A DNA stretch of 64,000 nt from Oxyruncus cristatus (taxonomy: Eukaryota; Chordata; Aves; Passeriformes; Cotingidae): NCBI GenBank assembly GCA_013399855.1, contig VXAY01006942.1, positions 79,085 through 143,084 of the forward strand. Reading direction: 5' to 3'. Position numbers and translations under genes: made by a program. The number at the start of each line of letters is the position of its first letter. Position 1 is the stretch's first letter. The notes beneath the pieces were generated by a model. It had not been told where the DNA came from. It saw only the letters and a list, made by a program, of their open reading frames with translations, and searched no databases. Below, one piece after another: positions 12,037 to 25,200 of the stretch.

Positions 12037-14804
12037 TACTTAAGACCCATTTATAGTAGATTTTGTTGTGCCTACATAGTAGCTTTTATTTTTGTTTAAC
12101 ATGAATTTTAAGGCTTGTGAGGGGTGCTACATTGACAGCCATATTTACTGCAGGCTTCTGTCTATTTACAGAAAGGAAAACCATGGGTGACAAAGATATG
12201 GACATCCCCAGACTACCCCTCCAAAATTTATCTTATCTCTGACTTTGGGAACAACTCCCCAGAGAGGGTGGTAAATGATACAGTATTCAGCTTTCCTAGC
12301 AATTTGTTATGGCAGGTTTGGAGATGAGGACATCCATCCGCCCGTAACTGGGCTAATACCAAAAAAAAATATTTCACATAGGCTGCTAAGTATTTGCCAT
12401 CTGCAATTTATCTCATTTCATTTTTTTTTTCCTCATATAGGAAAAAACCACTTGGAAGCAGATTACTGAATTTAGGTGTTATGAATCAGACATAGGCCCT
12501 ATGGAAAGTGGTATAAATATGTTTGTACTCTCCCAAGATACGGCTTTCTGATTCTTTAAATATTAGAAAGAATTTAAAGGTTCTGTGGCGCTTTTTTTTT
12601 CCTGGAGGGAAAGAATGTATAAGCCAAAATACTTTTCTCCTGAAATCATAAATAAACTCCCTTTCCCCCTCCAAACATGCTAAATTGCAGTGTGATGCTG
12701 ACAAGAAAGCACAGGGACAGCTATAATGTAAAGGCATGGATATATGTAATTGTACATCATTTAAAGTCCCAAGAAAGAAAATGGTTTGCTCTGAATGATA
12801 GAAGCTGAATCACCAAGCAGTAGTGCTGAAAAAATTACGGACTTTCTTCACTAATTAAGACAAAGTTGATACAAACTCCCAAACTAGTTTGATACCTCTC
12901 CTTCCAAATGTAATTCCATTTTACTTGGACTTATTTTTCTTTTTAAAGTATTTTGGTTATTTAAGATGTGACTTTCAGACTTTTGTTTGTTGTTCCTTTT
13001 TTTAACAGTCTCGTCTTAAAGAATAAGAAAATATTTTTCAAAAATGTTGAAGGAATTCTGCATTTTCCAAGTAACACTTTTCATTTAAAACACATTGAAA
13101 GAGACTTACTCAATTCTCTTCCTTTAAATAAAACATAACTGGCATTGAGCCCAATATGTAAAGTCTTGAAACCTTCCAAAACTAATTTTTGGGAAAACCT
13201 TATATACCTAGAAAAGCCTTCATCCCAGAATCCTAGGGAGCAGTCAAAAGCACAATATTTGGCTCCAGCTTCCCCTTTTCTTAATACCACGCTGTGGGGG
13301 GGAAGGCCTGAAAAGTGAGGTTAATGATGGAGGTCAGTATCAGAAATGTTTTTTTACTCTCCCAGGGCAGCGTTCTCCAGAGTATGAGCAGATATTTCGT
13401 ACATGCTACCTTTTCCTTACTGAGGTCTATTAATGGCACAAAACAGTAGCACACCCCAGACAACGTGAAGGTAAGACATTTCCTATCCTACATGGAAGGA
13501 ATAAATGATGTGCAAGGAAAAGCAATCAAAACCTAGGGAAAATTACTATAGTTGACACACTGCTGAGTACCACTGCAATCTTTTTAAAGGTTGTCTTTAG
13601 CTATGCATTTTACCAGATAAACTCTCAGTACAGAAAGTACCTTTGTGCACAGAGTACAAATTTCAGCAAGTTACATCTGACTCAAATCAAAGCTACCGAA
13701 GTACTACACGTCAATCTGCTTCCCAGGAGGCTATTTCTGTGCCTGCTGCAGCTTTTTCTCCTCAGCTCTTTATGCAGTAGAGAGGTCCACCACCAAGTTT
13801 GCAGGCATTTACTTTTTAAGTTTTAGGGAAGAGAGGAGTGCCTAAAATATCACTGAAAAATAAAGAAGCAAGCCTGGAAAATTTCAGCTCAAAACCAAAG
13901 ATTTAGAATTAAATCAGTGACAGAAAATAGCAGATGAAAGCAGAAAGACAGTTATGTCTCATGTGTGCTGCTATTCAAGAGGATGTATGGTACAACAGGC
14001 AGATCCTGCAAGTGAAAACCAGAAGCCTGGCATCTTCAAATCATCGTGCCAACCTCCAAATTCCCAAATCCTCTGTGCTCTGGTTTCTTTACCTGTTAAG
14101 TGTGTACCATAGTGCTAGTCTAACTGCAGCGTAGAAATAAATGTTTAATCATGACCATCAGATTTAATGGTCATATGATTTTTTAACAGCAACAAAAAAA
14201 AAAAAAATCATCTAAGTTCTGAAAGAAACCCCTTCTTCTCTGTACTGTCATTTTGGAGATACTCCTGCCATTTCCAACCAGAAAACCTACTTTTCCTCCT
14301 TGGGGTTGCATGATTAAAAGTCTAATCCTGCATCCCTTCCTTACCAGAGGAATGTCACTGATATGAAAGCCCCTGAGATATCTGTAGGCATTTTGACATC
14401 AACAGAGTTACATGCACAAGTGCAAGAGGTGCAGGAAACTTCCCCAGACCATTAAAGGATACTACTAATATAGGTGTAATTTAACACCAGTGCTTCATTT
14501 TCGGCAGGAGAAGGTTCTTCTCATGTTAGGGGATCACCACCAGTGACAAGACATGTTTGTCACTGCTGTAGAAATGCAGGTGTTTAGGAACACAGAACCA
14601 GGATGAAAAAACTGTGCAGCCATGAAGTTTGGGTCTCTCTCATCATCTACAAAAAGCACTGTGTGCCCCCCCGCTTGCTCCTACTGGGAGCAAAAATCAT
14701 CTGATTTCCAGTTTAATGTTATTCAGGGCCAAGTTCATGCCCACTTGTTCTTATGCAAATATTGCTCTTGGGTTTAAATAGCTTTTTCCCCTCTCTGGCA
14801 TGTA
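12037..14804. other. Intergenic, nothing recognised
   Basis: AT-rich DNA with homopolymer runs (for example A13 near 14196). No coding or repeat family signal. Confidence 0.5.
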
Positions 14805-15060
14805 GCCCTGGATGTATTTATAGAGGTGCTGTCAAATGCTCTCTCAACTCTAGTTTGCTAAACTAAACAAGCCAATCTCTTCTAGTCCCTTCCCAAAAGA
14901 TAGACTTTTCAATCTTTTAATATCCCCACTAGACATTCCATATGTTCAAGTTTTAATTCAACTTCAACAGTTTTAAAATAAGTATGTAATATTCTAAATT
15001 AAGTTTTCTAACTTCTTGTACAATAGTACCAGTGCCTTGCCCGACATATTTGACTTCTCT
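14805..15060 (-). mobile_element. Probable ancient CR1/L3-like LINE relic (reverse)
   Basis: Segments such as GTTTGCTAAACTAAACAAGC, CAATCTCTTCTAGTC, CAAAAGATAGACTTTTCAATC and CTTGTACAATAGTACCAG follow the order of the reverse complement of the C-terminal coding/3' part of old amniote CR1-type LINEs. The copy is heavily diverged and the borders are approximate. Confidence 0.5.
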
Positions 15061-17971
15061 GCAGTTTCACCACTTTTCACATCACCATCAGGTCACTAGC
15101 TAGAGTAGGATGGACAGAGTAACCATGAAGTTGTAGTCCAAAACTCAGCCACACACAGTAGTAGCACAGTTAGTAAAGCATTAAGTTAAAGGGGGCTTTC
15201 CAATCATCAGCACTGCAATTTCCTAATAAAACAGAGAGGGAATTTTCACGTACATGTGTGCAACATCTCATTTTTAAGATGAATGCTGACCACTGAGAAA
15301 CAAGAAAGTGAGATATTCCACCAAGGCAACAGTTTCTCCCACTCAACCTCCCCCAGCCCTAACTGAAAGAGGCTCTGCATCCAGGCATCTGCTTCTGTTT
15401 TGGACCAGAGAAATGTGAAGTTGCCTCCAGATATTAGTCCTGATGCATCCATCCACATCCACAGATTCAGATGAGAATAGTTCAGTTCATTGTCCTCTCC
15501 TACCACTGCTACCCATGCACAGGAGAGCACCACTGATTTGTTGTAGGCCAGTGAACCCTTTGTTGTTGTCCTGACATTTCAAAGGCTGCTCTAGTGCTGC
15601 CCATCCTTCTGGTATGTTTTCCCTTCAAACTGCAGCTGAGCTACAAGCACTCTCTTCTGCTCTCAGCTGCTCTGTGCCAGAATAAAAATCAGTCAAACAA
15701 AATAAAAATCACACAGTGGTGGTAGGCAGCATGCTGTTTTGTGTTGCTCTAACCAGCTGTGACAGCCATGCAATAGGAGCAGAGCAGCAGGTGACACGTA
15801 CACACACATGGCAGTACTTCGGCGGCAGGATAAACTAGAGTGTTATTGATGTGTGCACCCCTCTTTCCTCTCTGCAACCTTTGCATCTGAAGCATTTTGT
15901 CTTGCTCCTAATTTTGTATTTCCCCTCTCCAGAAGTAGTCCTGAAGCCAGTGCCCTAAGAGGCAATCTCTTGGTGACAAAGTAAGTGTAGCTGCCCAAAC
16001 GCTACAGCTTGTAAGCATCTGATGAGCATTTAGCCTGAATAAATATTTCTTCAAGAATTCTCAGCCACTAACTTTTAATTAATATGTGTTAGGAATAAAA
16101 ACTTATTAATAGCATCCTCAAGTTGTTTCTTTTAACTGCTGTTTCCCCTTTGGGGTGACTGAGGATGCTTCTTAAGGGGCTCACCATGGTATGCATTAGG
16201 TAAGAAGATGACATGAGCCTATGGCAATAAGAGAATAGATGAAACAAACAGCTAAAAGTACATGGGATAACAACAAGCAGTAGTGAGGCATTGTAAGTTA
16301 ACAGTTATCAGCATTACTTGATGTGATCTACCTACTCTGTGGTCCATTTTGTCTTTTCTCCATTTTAACTTACATACATTGCCTTGGCACCTACACTGGG
16401 AACAGTTTCAGCTTCTGCTACAAATGCTCTGAGTTTTCCATAGATGTACAGAGACACGCACAGCCCAGCCATCATTAACCTTGCCTTTCACTAGGCACAG
16501 ATTTAAGAGAAGGAACCTTCCTTTCCCTTTCATGAAGACTATCATGAAATCATCACCACATTACCCTAAAAAAGTGATACCATTACCACCAGCTGGAGCT
16601 GGACTAGGCTTATGAGTTCCTAGGCTTAGGAACTGGACTAGGTTTATGAGATCCTTCCTTGCCTTCCCACTGAATTTCCTACACAAGCATACCACCATCC
16701 TCACTCGCATGTACAGGTCACTTCCTCAAAGTACAACAGAACTTTTTTTCCTTAATATTTATAAAGCATTCTCATATTTTAATAACTTAAAACCAGAGGT
16801 TCCCACTCACTTGTTCACACTCCCAAATTTGAAATACCAGAAGAATAATCAGTGGCCTGCAGAACAGATACCTACAAATTTAGATGCTCAGTTCCCTTTG
16901 TAAAGAACCTTTGAATAAATATCCATAAAAATTGGGAAACTCAACCATTTCAACATGAGGCATTTCCACAAAATCCTGACAAAAGATTAAAGTTGCGAGA
17001 TACAAGATTTCAAAATTTGTACATTGGTATCTTTTTCTTCATTTGTCCTTCTTCAACACATAAATAAAGTCTGATGATTTCTTGCAGAGTCTTTATTTCT
17101 GAAACCAAGACCTTATGAAAAAGGAACTTGCAACGTGCCTACCCTCATGGCTAGAAGTCTAAATTTTCACCTGGGAGAAATAGTTATTTGCTTTTTTCTC
17201 TCCTTAGGGTCAATAAAATAAATGATCAGCCATGAATTTTAGGGTCTTTTATTGTCAAGTGTCTGAGAATACATGCCTTGTCCTTCCTTGATTAGACTGT
17301 GAAAGTAAAAGGCCTCCATGAGACTTATGGCATTCCTCAACTCTTATCTCTTATCTTGGGGGACACCATTCTCCCCTCAAAAACAAACAAACAAAACAAT
17401 TTAAAAAAAAATTAAGCAAAAAAAGCACACAAAAAAACCTCCAACAAAAAGCCAACAAGCCCTGATCCTAAATCAGTCTAAGCAGTTATTACTGCTATTC
17501 AGCCAAGTTTTATAAAATTTTTGTTAAGAGAAAAAAATGCTACTGAAGAATTTTAATGTTGTTGCTAAAGAATGTTCAGATTCTGAGCTAATCTGATCTC
17601 TGGAACTTGTTCGACTGTATCTTATTGTAAGTTACCAAACAGACTTCTTCCAGAATTCTTCCTCCTCTTCCAAAGCACGATCACAACTCAGAAAGATAGC
17701 CATAGGACAGATCATTTTGGAGCTTTTACAGCATTTAGGTTATAATTGGTTAAGCAGCATCAACAAGAGCCAAACTTGCAGGTTAGACATGCTTTCAGCT
17801 GCATCGTCTATCACTCAGCTTACGGGCATCTCCGCTGAGATGAGCAGAATCTGAATCAAGGCCCTAGGTAATAAGGTACATTATATTATGGTTACTTTTC
17901 ATTAGGGGCACCTATTGGGTAAAACCTGCTTTGAAATGATGACACAAAGCTGAATGGTGCAATTGGGACAT
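15061..17971. other. Intergenic, only small local repeats
   Basis: Apart from the duplication/hairpin at 16599-16650 and an AAACAAACAAAC-rich stretch near 17380-17450, nothing is recognisable. A 95-codon minus-strand frame (15533-15246) has no family features. Confidence 0.5.
16599..16650 (+). repeat. 18-bp direct repeat flanking a perfect 8-bp-stem hairpin
   Basis: CTGGACTAGGCTTATGAG (16599-16616) and CTGGACTAGGTTTATGAG (16633-16650) have a period of 34. Between them, AGTTCCTA-GGCT-TAGGAACT (16615-16634) is a perfect inverted repeat with a 4-base loop. Confidence 0.85.
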
Positions 17972-18249
17972 ATTTCAATAGGACAAGGGACAATGGTTTT
18001 AGACTAAACTAGGGTAGATTCAGACTAGACATATTGAAGAAATTTTTTATAAAGAGCGCGATGAAAAACTGGCACAGGTTGCCCAGAGAGGTGGTAGATA
18101 CTGCATCCCTGGAAACATCAAAGGGCGTGTTGGACTAGGCTTTGAGCAGCCTCATCAAGTTAACGATGTCCCTACTCATTGCAAGAGGGTTGGACTAGGT
18201 GACCTTTAAAGGTCCCTTGCAGCGCAAACCATTCTATGATTCTATAATC
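17972..18249 (+). mobile_element. CR1 LINE 3'-end fragment
   Basis: Contains TTTCAATAGGACAAGGGAC, a TAGATTCAGACTAGACATA segment, CTGGCACAGGTTGCCCAGAG, GGTTGGACTAGGTGACCTTTA and the CR1 tail ATTCTATGATTCTATAATC. About 280 bp, 5'-truncated. It is closer to the copy at 2624 than to the one at 702. Confidence 0.94.
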
Positions 18250-18954
18250 AGTTTTTGTACAGAAAGTTTCTAAGTTTTGTTTTGTTATGAGGACATTTTT
18301 TGTTTTAAAAGGTATTATGATAAAGAACCTAAATTGTGATTATATGATAAATGCCAGCTCAGTAAAAATTGACCTTGCCTTTAAAGTAAGTGTACATGTC
18401 TGATAACAGTTCATAAAACAACATTTGTGTTCCTTTTCTCAATAGAACAAGCCAAAAGTAGGAAGGGAAGGGAGGTGCCAGAGATTCTTTGGATATCCAA
18501 TTTACTGTAAGTGGGCTCAATTTCCCAGTGTTCTTTGTCGTGCTAGGGGCAAGAAGGCTGAATAGACTGTCAACGGGTATGGCTGCTGGTTTAAAACAAA
18601 ACAAACACCAGAAGAGCAGTGTAAGGCTTGAACAATATTCTGAATAACCCTTTATTTTTATGTTTTTCCACACAGATAAAAGACTGTGCTTGTGCAGCAG
18701 TAGTGACAGATAGTTGCCACACCAATAGTTATCATACCAAATCCAATCTGTTTATCTTCATTTAAACAAGCTAGATTTCTAAAGGTTTTGTTATCCCTTG
18801 AGCTGGAATAAGAACTTCTCTTATTTATATTAGTTGCTTAAAACTCCTCTGTGTTATGTGCTGCACAGTGGTGTAGTGAGAGTGTTCCATACCGAATCAC
18901 TCACCATATAAACATAAGAGATGCAGTAGATATTTTCTTGCTTCTAGTAATACA

Positions 18955-19090
18955 GACCCAAATCAGGGAATGACTTAAGCTTGCTCAAGGTCACATAGGA
19001 TACCTGTAGTACAGCTGCAGCATTTTTTTTTTTTTAGCTCAGACCTGTCAAATCCTACTGTAGCTGTCTACCAACAGAATTGGTGTCATC
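18955..19090 (-). mobile_element. MIR/CORE-SINE-like relic (reverse)
   Basis: GAATGACTTAAGCTTGCTCA followed by AGGTCACATAGGATACC and GCTCAGACCTGTCAAATCC follows the reverse complement of MIR-type CORE-SINEs (the familiar tGACTTGCCCAAGGTCACACAG region). A run of 12 T interrupts it near 19025. It is very old, its edges are uncertain, and no RNA polymerase III boxes are intact. Confidence 0.6.
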
Positions 19091-19714
19091 CCTTGAGAGA
19101 GACTGAAGCTGTCACTGCAGGTTCACTGATGCAATGTTCCTGCTCACTTGCATTTGTCTGTCAGCTCTATCCACGTGCAGCCCCAGGTTTATTCCAAAGC
19201 ATTAGGTCCCAGTGAAGCTGGCTCACACTTGTATGCTAGAAGCATTTGTAATGCTTCAAAAGATAGGTCCTCCGTAGCAATCTCTTACCACAAAACCCAG
19301 GGTGCCAGTTTTCCAATGCAATATCCTTTAACGATGAACTTAGTGTAATTTTACAAGTAAATTAAAATAAGACACAGTTAAATTCCCAGCACAGACTAGT
19401 TACTGCATACAGTAGATGGGAAAACTGTCCACCAAGGCAACTAACATAGCTGCAGTGAAAGTTAAAAAAACTCAGTGCTACCCAATCTCAGTAGTGCTCT
19501 GTGGGTTTGGAGAATACCACAAACACCACATGGACATTAATTAAGCACAAGGTACATCTGTAAACATTTTAACAGTAATCATGGCACTCTGGGAGCCCTG
19601 ATTACCCATTGTGGATGTGTGGTCTCACCTGGCAGCTTCCTCAGGACCTTCTTTCCATCCACCCCTGCTGATAGGCCACTACCACTGACATTTACAGAAC
19701 AGGGACATGTAGTC

Positions 19715-19748
19715 TTGACACTGTATTTCAATTGACACTGTATTTCAA
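19715..19748 (+). repeat. Perfect 17-bp tandem duplication
   Basis: TTGACACTGTATTTCAA appears twice with no spacer (19715-19731 and 19732-19748). The units are identical, so the event is recent or recently homogenised. Confidence 0.9.
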
Positions 19749-20447
19749 GGGGCACTCAGGGATATGCCTGCCATTTCCACATGCCATTAATTCTTGGACA
19801 AAGTCACTGAGTGCAGGCTCTAGTATTTCAGTGCTCTAACAAGTACTCAAAAGCCATTTGGTGAAAGTGAGCACCTGCCCAGCTGCTTAGCAGAATCAGG
19901 ACCTTCATCATAGATACAGGCAATATCACAGCCATTAAAGTTAGGCTGAGGTTCATAAAAGTCTATTGCAACAGCATTTGCTTGATAGAAAGTAAACATT
20001 GACTGCATATTCTATTACAGCACATAAAGAGCAAGGTATTTTATTAAGTCTGTACAGCTATTACATATGTACTTTAAAAAAAATAGTCTGAGCTATCAAA
20101 ACTCACTTTAAAATGTATTAAAGGATCATTACCACACTCAGTTTAAGAGCAGAACTGACATAAGTGCTAGTGCAAAACATCAACAAAGCAGAGCATAAAT
20201 CTTTTGAATGCGGAAAAGACTCTTTTCACAGGTTATTTTTCCTTCTGCAGAGCAACAATGTAATCATCAAACAAACAGAGCAAATGAAGGAATGATTGAC
20301 TGAAGGCCAGGCTTGTTTTTCACCAACATAAAAGCATTCACAGCCTGGAAGAAACAGCAAGTTATTCCTTTTCACAGTTTTCCTTTTATTTTAGCTTCTA
20401 GAGTATCTGTTTGAAAAGATGATATCTTTGTATGCATACATACATTT

Positions 20448-20467
20448 TATATATATATATATATATA
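20448..20467. repeat. (TA)10 microsatellite
   Basis: Ten uninterrupted TA units, followed by G. Confidence 0.9.
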
Positions 20468-21894
20468 GTCATATTCACATATATCTGTGTCCATTGGGAG
20501 TAGGGGTGTTTAGACATATGGCCCCAACATCCATCACTGTGAACCACAGTGATGCACACAAAGTTTATTGCTCCTTTTTTAAGTATGTAGTTACTGTCTT
20601 TAAATAATGATGTTAACCTGTTCTCTGGGACAGCTTGGGAAATGAGGGACAACCCAAAGAAGTTTGGAGAACCTGATAGACTTTACACTGGCAAAAACCA
20701 CTCCAGTAACGTGAAGGTCATTATCACTTGTTTACTGAGGCATGGATTGCTGCTTTAACCAGCCTTTGAATTCCCACTGAGCTGCAGTCTTCAAACCTCC
20801 AACACAAGGACTTCTCCTAGTAAGGACCTGGGCAGCTTCCCTCCAACTAGGGGAAAGCATGAAGCATGGGAAATTTCAAAGCAGCAGACAGAAAAGACTT
20901 TGCAGGGAAAAGGAGACAGATCTTTATATAGGACCAGAGCAAGCCAGGTATGTAAACATTTGCACAGCTATAAGCTGTAGGAGCACTCCAGTTGTAATCA
21001 ACAAGATCTCTTAAACATGCTTAACGTGAGGCTTATGCTTACATACCTGGCATAAATGGAGACAGAACAAACAACTGTGGGGCCTGCTTATGGGGGGAAA
21101 GGGGGTAGGTTCCAGTGCACACGGACAGGGAGAAATGGGACCACAGACCCAGCTCCATGTTTTCTTAAAAGCAACTGATAACTCTGGATAGCAATAAGGG
21201 TAGGACTGATATTTACAGAAACTGAAATAAATATCTAAGAACATGTATATAAAAATTAAAAGTATGTATTTTATATGTGTGGACATCTACATTTTTAAAT
21301 ATTTTTTCATTTAAAGATATGTATAAAAATCAGGCTACTCATAAACTACTCATACTTCTGAGATTCCCAAACCTAACAGCAGACACTGCTACAAACTGGG
21401 ACCTAAATGTCAAGTACCAATGATGCTTAAGTGCTACTTAATTAAATTACAAGAGAAATAGCATTCATGTATTATTCAGTAATTCATAAGGATTTTATAC
21501 ACTCACAGCAAGAACCCAACTTACCCTTTAAGCACTCCAGCCACTTAAGGCACTCCAAGTTTTCACCTAATAGCTTTTTATTGGTAAAAATTGCAGGCAT
21601 GCAAAAAAGCTATCTTGATTTATCTAACTTTGTTAGGTCAGGTACCTACTGTCTGGGTACACCTTATACCTTCCTCTTATATTTGTAGCCCAGAGTATCA
21701 TAGTGCATAGGTCACTTGCTCCACAAAAGTGACTTTTTGGTCTCAACAATGTCGCACCAAGGACACTACTGGCAGAAGAAGACAGCACAAATTGAGTAGA
21801 TACTCTGAATGCGTCAGTGAAACAAAGACACATTAATTAAATACAGACTAGCATAAAATATATTTGAGTTCCAAACAGAGTTGTGAAGCCCAAG

Positions 21895-21930
21895 TGAAAC
21901 AGCAGCAAAATGTATGAAACAGCAGCAAAA
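21895..21930 (+). repeat. 16-bp direct repeat, period 20
   Basis: TGAAACAGCAGCAAAA at 21895-21910 and again at 21915-21930. It contains CAGCAG but no extended triplet expansion. Confidence 0.85.
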
Positions 21931-22220
21931 CTTCGACCAGTGGTTTTTACTGATGGAAATACTAAAGCTTATACTACATAAAAGGAATACCTGATGTATC
22001 ACATACCATGAAAAAGAATGAGTTAAAATTAACAGACATGTGGAATCCACATGTATAGCTAAAAATTGAGGGTTAAGTACTCACATAGTATTATACAATC
22101 AATGAAGAGAGCTTAAATGTCAACCTGTGCTCCAGAATTTTTCAAGTCAGTAAGAATCCACTATTCATCTTGAAGAACTAGATTAATTACATACACCAAG
22201 ATGTTTTAATAACATTATAC

Positions 22221-22248
22221 AAAAAAAAAAAAAAAAAAAAAAAAAAAA
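22221..22248 (+). repeat. A28 homopolymer
   Basis: Twenty-eight consecutive A residues followed by GAAAAAG. No LINE or SINE body was recognised immediately upstream, so it is not clearly a retroposon tail. Confidence 0.95.
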
Positions 22249-25200
22249 GAAAAAGTGCATCAAGTCATATAATCCAAATCTACATTCAATTTTTTTAAGA
22301 AAAACAAGAAGAAAAAGAAAAATAGGTTTGGAAATGAATTTAAAAGATAACTCTTATTTTTTCCACAAGAAATGAAGTTTAATGATTTCTTTTTGTCACC
22401 AGAATCCACAAATACAGATTTAGTTTCTTAAAGCATTAGCTGATTTTCTTAAAAAAATTTTTTTAAAGGGAACTACACCACACGCAGTAAGTTGTATTTA
22501 AAAACAAACAAACAAAAAAACCCCCCAAAAATTAAAACCCCAAAACAAATAAAACACCTCAAACGAAAACATCCAACTCTTTCTTCTCCTTTTTACAAAG
22601 AAAGGTCAGGAAACACCGATCCCCTGCTTGAGCATGCAGATTTTTTTTCTGCCTCTGGAACTCTAGCGAAAATCCATTCTTTATCTGAGGCAGATAAAGA
22701 ATGTGTTTAATGTAGAGCACCTTATTCTTCTAAACACTCACGTAGCTTTCTGAAGGTTAACAGATGAATGAGAGAGAGTAACAAAAAACTGAACTGAATC
22801 AGAAAGGTTTTTAAGGTTTGACCACTTTGTTATACTGCTGTTAGCTGCCATGCAACCAAACAAAACCAGTGCCCCTTTTCAGCCAAAAATTCAGTCATCT
22901 ACATCAAACTTAGAAGAGTGGAGTGTCATGATTTAAGTCCACTACATGTTACAGCTGCATCTCTCTAGATATCTTCCAGTGATCTGGTTTCAAAGCAGAA
23001 AGGTATGTTCTTTAATAAGAGAAACAGGACAACTTCACTGTTACACCAGCCACGTCCTGTTGACAAGGATGGATACTTGTCAAACAGTGAAAGCAGAGTG
23101 GAAAAAAACTATGATAGAGACCACACTCCACAGCTCCACTGCATTTGGGACTACGTGTGCTCTTAAACAACATGGCTCTGGCTATTGTTCACTGGGAGGT
23201 TAAGTTTACATCCTACAGCATCTAAGAAGCTGTATCGAAAGACAGGATATTACTGTCCCATAGTCAGCGCCGCTCTGACAGGTAATGAAGTATTAGATAT
23301 AGCCCTCTAGTCAACATTTGTCTACATGGTAGTGCCCTGCTGCACACTCCCATCAGTACTGCGTATGGACCCTCTAAGGGCCTGGTTCCTCCCACACAGC
23401 GGAAGCGCCAATTGAGCATGATCTCTGCAATTTCTAGTGGAGGAAGTAGAAAGCAAATGTCCAGCTACTGGAGTGATCAGTTTGAAGAACTAGACTTCTC
23501 TAAGTTCCCCACCATCTCTGCTCTGATTTGGCAAGAGTTAAAGAAGTTAGGAAATTAGACAAAACAAATATCTTGTTATTTTACAAAAGTTAATTCCTGG
23601 AATGATTTCTGCCAGGGGGCCACAGCAACAGAGCAAACAAAATGGGAGAGATTCAGGCCAATTCTTTCCTATCAAGTTGGCATATGCCCCAGAGATTGTT
23701 CAGCAATTCTCCAGGATCAGTGAGAAAAAGTCAGCTGTGGGAAATTAGCTTACCTTTGCAAGCATCAGCAACCTTGTAAACACTAAGTGTGAGGGCTCTG
23801 AAGTGAGCAGAAACATGAAACCAGGCTGTGTTCCCAGCTGATGTGTACTGGTGTCATTCCACCCACAGAAAGCCAAGCTGTGTGGTTTCAGCTCTACTCT
23901 TGAGACTGTGCTCCCAGGTACCACCAGCCCTTCCAGGCTGCCATTCGGTGCTAAGCAGGCTTTGCAACACAACTGCATCCAGAGGCTCTGCAGGAATCTC
24001 CCTCTCGAGCATGCGTAGGCCATTGTTCCCCAACTGCAGCAGCTGGAGGACACAATTCTGTGTCACTGTTTTAGACCGTATTAGGGGTGAGGAACTAGAT
24101 TCAGGGCACACTCAGACGGCCCTAGGACCACAGTGCCACCACACTCAAAGCACTGAAAGGGGTATACTTGATCCTTTTCAGAAACAAAAAGATGGCAAAG
24201 GAAGATTAGTTTTAAGTTAATCACACAGGACTCCCGCAGGCACCATTAGGCAGAGCTAAAGGCCAGGACAGAAACTGAACAGTTAAGCTGCATTCCTCTC
24301 AGAGTATTATTAAAACAAAAGCCCTTGTCTTTAGCCAATTTCAAATCCACTATTCTGCAAAAGTGAATTAAAGTGGCTGGAACAGAGCTTTTCTAAAAGC
24401 AGTTTACATTGGACAGATCACAAGAACAATAATCACAAAACATGCTTTCTGTGAACCCTCCAAATTATCACATTTCTTCTTTTGACAACAACTATAAACT
24501 TTCAGGGGGTGGGGGGGAAGTCTGAAATCTAAGGGATAAGTGTAAGGCAGTTTTGAGAGTAAAAGAACTGAAATAGGGACAAAAGCAAAAAGAAAAAGTC
24601 AGGTCTTTTGAGTGTAGCCCAAACGCATAGTAATAGAAGAAATCAGATACTTGGTGACAAATTCCAAAAGCACAAGACAGCCACTTTTCTCAAAATTTAT
24701 AGCTATGAATAAAACACTAGTTATTCATATCACTGTAATGTCCAAGCAAAATCAGTACCTCATTATTCTGGTCAAACACACAGCAACAGTTTTTCAAGGG
24801 TAGTCCTTGCTCAGAGAGATTGCAAAGCAATTGGATAAACCAGACAGAGAGCAGGAAGGAGAAGTACAAAAAAGAGAAATCCTGAATGAAGCAGATCAGC
24901 AGAAAGCTCAGGAGATGTTCTTTTATGTCCTCACAGTTCGCAATAAATTTGTGAGCATTCATGTCAGGTAAGACACATCATTTCACCTTGGTTAATGCTC
25001 TGGCAGTTTAGCTGGCTTTCTTTCCCAAAGGCACGCACTCACAGGTTTGGCATGACAGTGACCCAAATCATGTAGCTAATAGCCAGCAGAAGCTACCCTG
25101 CTTCACAGCCTAGAAGCCTTCTTTCACCCCCTGATAGCTTTACAAAGTCTCTTGGCTGCATTGGAGACCTCTCCTTCCCAAGAGACAGAAATAGAGACAA

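Noticed and set aside
15246..15533. 95-codon minus-strand frame with several Trp residues
   Set aside because: No recognised domain, no supporting splice sites, and no composition change from its surroundings.
23745..24220. Overlapping open frames on both strands (130, 102 and 85 codons)
   Set aside because: Frames compete on both strands, composition is only mildly GC-richer, and no recognisable domain or splice sites were found.
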